From positions 124,001-188,000 of the forward strand of contig BNBP01000001.1 in the NCBI GenBank assembly GCA_014656015.1: 64,000 nucleotides of DNA. The letters run 5' to 3'. Source of the stretch: Streptomyces griseoaurantiacus. Lineage in GTDB: Bacteria > Actinomycetota > Actinomycetes > Streptomycetales > Streptomycetaceae. The notes beneath the pieces were generated by a model that saw only the letters and a list, made by a program, of their open reading frames with translations, had not been told where the DNA came from and searched no databases. The position numbers and the translations under genes were made by a program. Position 1 is the stretch's first letter; the number at the start of each line of letters is the position of its first letter. Positions 61,559 through 64,000 of this stretch are shown here, in pieces.

Positions 61559-62862
61559 TTGCCGGTGACCGCGTTGAGGTTGTCGGCGAACTGCTTCGGT
61601 GAGACCGACAGCTGGAAGAGCTTCACGATGTTGTCCAGCAGCGTCTCGGCCGCCGTCGGGCTGAGCGCCTGGTCCCAGGACTGCGCGAACACCTTCGCCT
61701 TGCTGGCGATGTCATAGGTGAACTTCAGGAAGTCGGCACTCTCGGAGGAGGCCAGCAGCTTCTCCGTGCCCAGCCGGATCGGCACCGACCCGTTGTCGAT
61801 CCACTTCTTCACCTCCTCGTCCTGGAGGACGCCCGTGGCGAAGTAGTCCTTGGCCACCTTCTTCTGCTCGGCGCTCGCCTTCGAGGAGATCGACAGGTAC
61901 TGGGCGGGGTTGCCGACCGTGTCGCTCGGATCGCCCTTGCCGCCCTCCACCGGCGGGAAGGTCATGTACCCCAGCGCCCCGCTGGGCACGAACTTCTTGC
62001 CGTCGTTCTTCTGGATGCCGTACGACCAGGCGCCGTGCAGCATCATCGCGGCCTTGTCCGTGTACAGCAGCGCCTGGTCGGCATTGGAGTCCGCGGTGAT
62101 CGACGAGAAGCCCTTGACGAACCCGTGTGCCCTGACCAGATCCTGCACCTTGGTCAGCGCCTTGATGGCATCCGGCTGGGACCAGGCGTTCTTCTCGCCC
62201 TCGATGATCGACTGGAACAGCTCCGCACCGCCGATGCGGTCGAACAGGAATTCCAGCCACATCATGTTCGTCCAGCGTGACTGACCGCCCAGGGAGAACG
62301 GCGCTATGTCCTTCGCGAGGAACTTGGGGACCAGCGACATGATGTCGTCCCACGACTTCGGCGGTTCCGCGCCGATCTTCTCGAAGACCCTCCTGTTGTA
62401 GAAGAGGATGATCGGCTGCACCGTCTCGCACGGCATCGCGTAGATCTTGCCGTCGACGGTCGCCGCGCCGAAGGAGGAGGGGAACAGCCGCTTCTTGACG
62501 TCGGAGTGCTGGTCGAACCACGAGGTGAGGTCCTCGACCTGCCCCGCCTCCACGTAGGTGCGCAGCGTGCCGCCGCCCCAGCCCCAGATGATGGTGGGTG
62601 CCTTGCCGGCGCCGATGGCGGTCTTGATCTTCGTCTTGTAGGCGTCGTTCTGGAAGGTCGTGTCCTTGATCTGCGTCTTGGAGTTGGCCTTGTTGAACGC
62701 GTCCACCGCCCCGGCTCGCACGCCTTCCTGCGGCTGACCGTTGAGGTACCAGTACGTGGCCCCCGTGCCCGATCCGGGACCGGAGGAGCCGCAGCCCGCC
62801 AGTGCCGCGGAGACCGGTACGCCGGCGGCCAGACCAAGGAGGGTACGTCGGGAGATCGCCAT
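61555..62862 (-). CDS. ABC sugar-binding lipoprotein, probable Tat substrate
   Basis: A 435-residue binding protein. Its signal (ISRRTLLGLAAGVPVSAAL then LAGC) has twin Arg and a lipobox, so Tat export followed by lipidation is likely. The mature part is a family 1 solute-binding protein (YWYLNGQPQEGVRAGAVDAF, IYAMPCETVQPIILFYNRR, MLHGAWSYGIQ). ATG 62862 has GGAG about eight bases upstream and starts at the natural Tat signal. It is the first gene of the GH3 importer operon; operator-like repeats lie upstream. Confidence 0.93.
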   Translation of the reverse strand: MAISRRTLLGLAAGVPVSAALAGCGSSGPGSGTGATYWYLNGQPQEGVRAGAVDAFNKANSKTQIKDTTFQNDAYKTKIKTAIGAGKAPTIIWGWGGGTLRTYVEAGQVEDLTSWFDQHSDVKKRLFPSSFGAATVDGKIYAMPCETVQPIILFYNRRVFEKIGAEPPKSWDDIMSLVPKFLAKDIAPFSLGGQSRWTNMMWLEFLFDRIGGAELFQSIIEGEKNAWSQPDAIKALTKVQDLVRAHGFVKGFSSITADSNADQALLYTDKAAMMLHGAWSYGIQKNDGKKFVPSGALGYMTFPPVEGGKGDPSDTVGNPAQYLSISSKASAEQKKVAKDYFATGVLQDEEVKKWIDNGSVPIRLGTEKLLASSESADFLKFTYDIASKAKVFAQSWDQALSPTAAETLLDNIVKLFQLSVSPKQFADNLNAVTGK

Positions 62863-62910
62863 GTCTTTTTCTCCGCACTCGAGAGCCAGCGGCTTCTCGT
62901 GAGTCATGGT

Positions 62911-62927
62911 GAAAGGTTTTCGAAACA
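62911..62927. promoter_or_regulatory. LacI-type operator copy 1 before the GH3 importer operon
   Basis: GAAAGGTTTTCGAAACA contains the TTTCGAAA palindrome and matches the sequence at 63064-63079 apart from one or two central bases. It lies about 50 bases before the lipoprotein start. Confidence 0.65.
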
Positions 62928-63062
62928 GCCTTGCCCGAGCTCTGTGCGTGCAAATTAGGTTTCGGGCCGAAGCCCTGTCAAGACGTGTGCAGTGGCGTTA
63001 TCTCCTTGTGTCAACCGGTTTTTATCCTCACAAATCACCCCGCGAGAGCTTCCATTCAAGTC

Positions 63063-63079
63063 CGAAACTTTTCGAAACA
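63063..63079. promoter_or_regulatory. LacI-type operator copy 2
   Basis: CGAAActTTTCG (63063-63074) is a perfect 5-bp inverted repeat around two bases and continues into CGAAACA, repeating copy 1. Two copies about 150 bases apart in one divergent region suggest repression by looping, or separate control of the importer and the LacI gene. Confidence 0.65.
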
Positions 63080-63118
63080 TGCTGGTAGAGGGTGGGTTAC
63101 GATGCCGGGGCGCCGACA

Positions 63119-63182
63119 GGCCGCACCTCCGGTTCCGACGGGCCGCACCTCCGGTTCCGACGGGCCGCACCCGCGGTTGCGG
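63119..63182. repeat. 22-bp tandem repeat, nearly three copies
   Basis: Units beginning GGCCGCACCTCCGGTTCCGA start at 63119, 63141 and 63163; the third diverges after about ten bases. It is in the non-coding stretch between the binding-protein and LacI genes. Confidence 0.75.
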
Positions 63183-63197
63183 AGGCCCTGGACGCCC

Positions 63198-63241
63198 GGC
63201 CGGGGCGACCGGAGCGGCCGGGGCGACCGGAGCGGCCGGGG
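63198..63241. repeat. 18-bp tandem repeat, about 2.4 copies
   Basis: GGCCGGGGCGACCGGAGC occurs at 63198-63215 and 63216-63233, followed by a partial copy. It adjoins the 22-bp repeat and has no evident function. Together they occupy much of the 555-bp non-coding gap 62863-63417. Confidence 0.8.
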
Positions 63242-63417
63242 AGGCCCGGGTGGCGCACACCGGAGCCGGCCTGGGCCTCCCCGGCGGGCCCGGGGCGGGC
63301 TTGCCGTACGGTTGGTCGGTTGCACCCCCGCCGCCGGCTCGGCCGGCGGATCGCCACAGGGGTGGACGCACAGGAGCGGATCACCGGCACGGGTGGACGT
63401 ACAGCGGAGAGGAACCG

Positions 63418-64000
63418 ATGCGACCGAACGCCAGGCGCACCACTTTGGCGGACATCGCCCGAGCGGCCGGAGTATCCGTCGCGACCGTGTCCAAGGTGGT
63501 CAACGGCCGCGGGGACGTGGCCCCGCACACCCGCACGCGCGTGCAGGAACTCCTGCACCAGCACCAGTACCTCGCGCCCGTGTTCCGCCACTCCGAGGCC
63601 GAACCCGTCGACATCCCCACCATTGAGGTCCAGTTCCAGGGCGGCCTCAGGTCGTACGTCGCCGAGACCCTCGAAGGCATTATCGACTCCGCCGCCGAAC
63701 TCGGCGCCACCGTGGTGGTCAGCAAGGCCACCCACGCCCCGCACTGGGCCCGGGACCTGGTCGCCGCCGGACGCCGCGCCGTCATCGCGGTCACCAGTGT
63801 GTACACCGCCGCACACCTGAACGAACTCGCCCGGTCTGGACTGCCCCTGGTCGTCCTCGACCCCCTGCACCTTCCGGACAGCCGCGTGCACAGCGTCGGG
63901 GCGACCAACTTCGCCGGCGGCCTGACCGCAACCCGGCACCTGCTCTCCCTGGGCCACCGCCGGATCGCCTACCTCGGCGGGCCCAGCATGGCCGTCTGCA
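63418..64000 (+). CDS. LacI-family regulator, 3' partial at the window edge
   Basis: The first 194 codons of a LacI-family regulator, running off the right edge. The HTH (TTLADIARAAGVSVATVSKV) and VNGRGDVAPHTRTRV hinge lead-in are intact. The start of the effector domain (TIEVQFQGGLRSYVAETLEG, then DSAAELGATVVV) is visible. GGAGAGGA precedes ATG 63418. It is divergent from the GH3 importer operon, with two operator-like copies between, so it is the probable repressor of that operon. Confidence 0.93.
   Translation, partial: MRPNARRTTLADIARAAGVSVATVSKVVNGRGDVAPHTRTRVQELLHQHQYLAPVFRHSEAEPVDIPTIEVQFQGGLRSYVAETLEGIIDSAAELGATVVVSKATHAPHWARDLVAAGRRAVIAVTSVYTAAHLNELARSGLPLVVLDPLHLPDSRVHSVGATNFAGGLTATRHLLSLGHRRIAYLGGPSMAVC

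Noticed and set aside
63119..63241. Possible CRISPR array
   Set aside because: The repeats are directly tandem with no unique spacers, the units are short, and no cas genes are present.

Overview
The window is about 64 kb of very GC-rich DNA with dense genes, GTG and occasional TTG starts, many overlapping start/stop codons, and the gene families typical of Streptomyces (MurT/GatD, DUF397 plus XRE-DUF5753 pairs, DUF5302, DUF6213, a CtaG-like protein, LacI-controlled sugar importers without their own ATPase). I infer a Streptomyces or very close actinomycete chromosome. No rRNA, convincing tRNA, CRISPR array, phage or complete insertion sequence was seen. One short element with terminal inverted repeats lies at 12.27-12.46 kb.

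Layout. 0-4.8 kb: the right part of an accessory operon that probably continues left of the window. It encodes a divergent LanM-like dehydratase domain fused to a DUF6624-like domain, followed by two JmjC/cupin proteins, one of which has lost the metal-binding HxD motif. This is the least familiar arrangement in the window. 5-7.4 kb: a PlsC-type acyltransferase and a secreted alpha/beta-hydrolase, convergent across a strong terminator. 7.6-12.3 kb: an Lrp regulator divergent from an operon of LytTR response regulator, small membrane protein, SSS-family solute symporter and LytS-like kinase. 12.5-20.7 kb: a 52-residue membrane protein, a DUF3455 secreted protein, a CtaG-like protein, PfkA, GatD-MurT (lipid II amidation), peptide deformylase, and a TetR regulator divergent from an acyl-CoA dehydrogenase. 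20.7-26.3 kb: DUF6213, succinate-semialdehyde-type dehydrogenase, Nudix hydrolase, ATP-dependent DNA ligase, thioredoxin-reductase-like flavoprotein and a divergent XRE-cupin regulator. 26.4-29.7 kb: a quinone oxidoreductase and two acyl-CoA dehydrogenase subunits in one operon.

29.9-39.1 kb: a small membrane protein, a secreted phosphodiester-glycosidase-domain protein, DUF779, phosphoketolase, an SDR with a divergent TetR regulator, a DUF397/XRE pair, a predicted propeller-like hypothetical protein and a small hypothetical protein. 39.2-47.3 kb: a LacI-regulated importer operon with a GH76 (alpha-1,6-mannanase family) enzyme and a GH13 oligo-1,6-glucosidase-like enzyme. 47.5-53.2 kb: a PH-domain membrane protein, a MarR/flavin monooxygenase pair, a Lcp-like DUF2236 protein next to a polyprenyl diphosphate synthase, and a DUF5302 protein. 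53.4-64 kb: a GntR regulator divergent from a pentonate dehydratase and a XylX-like FAH protein (a partial non-phosphorylative pentose pathway), then a GH3 glycosidase with its own ABC importer and a divergent LacI regulator cut by the right edge.

How parts work together. Several regulators face their targets across palindromes that can be read directly: TetR/acyl-CoA dehydrogenase, TetR/SDR, MarR/monooxygenase, LacI/GH76 importer, GntR/pentonate genes and LacI/GH3 importer. The right third is largely carbohydrate scavenging. The middle holds central carbon, fatty-acid and cell-wall functions. All functions are read from sequence motifs and recalled family features; no database search was run.
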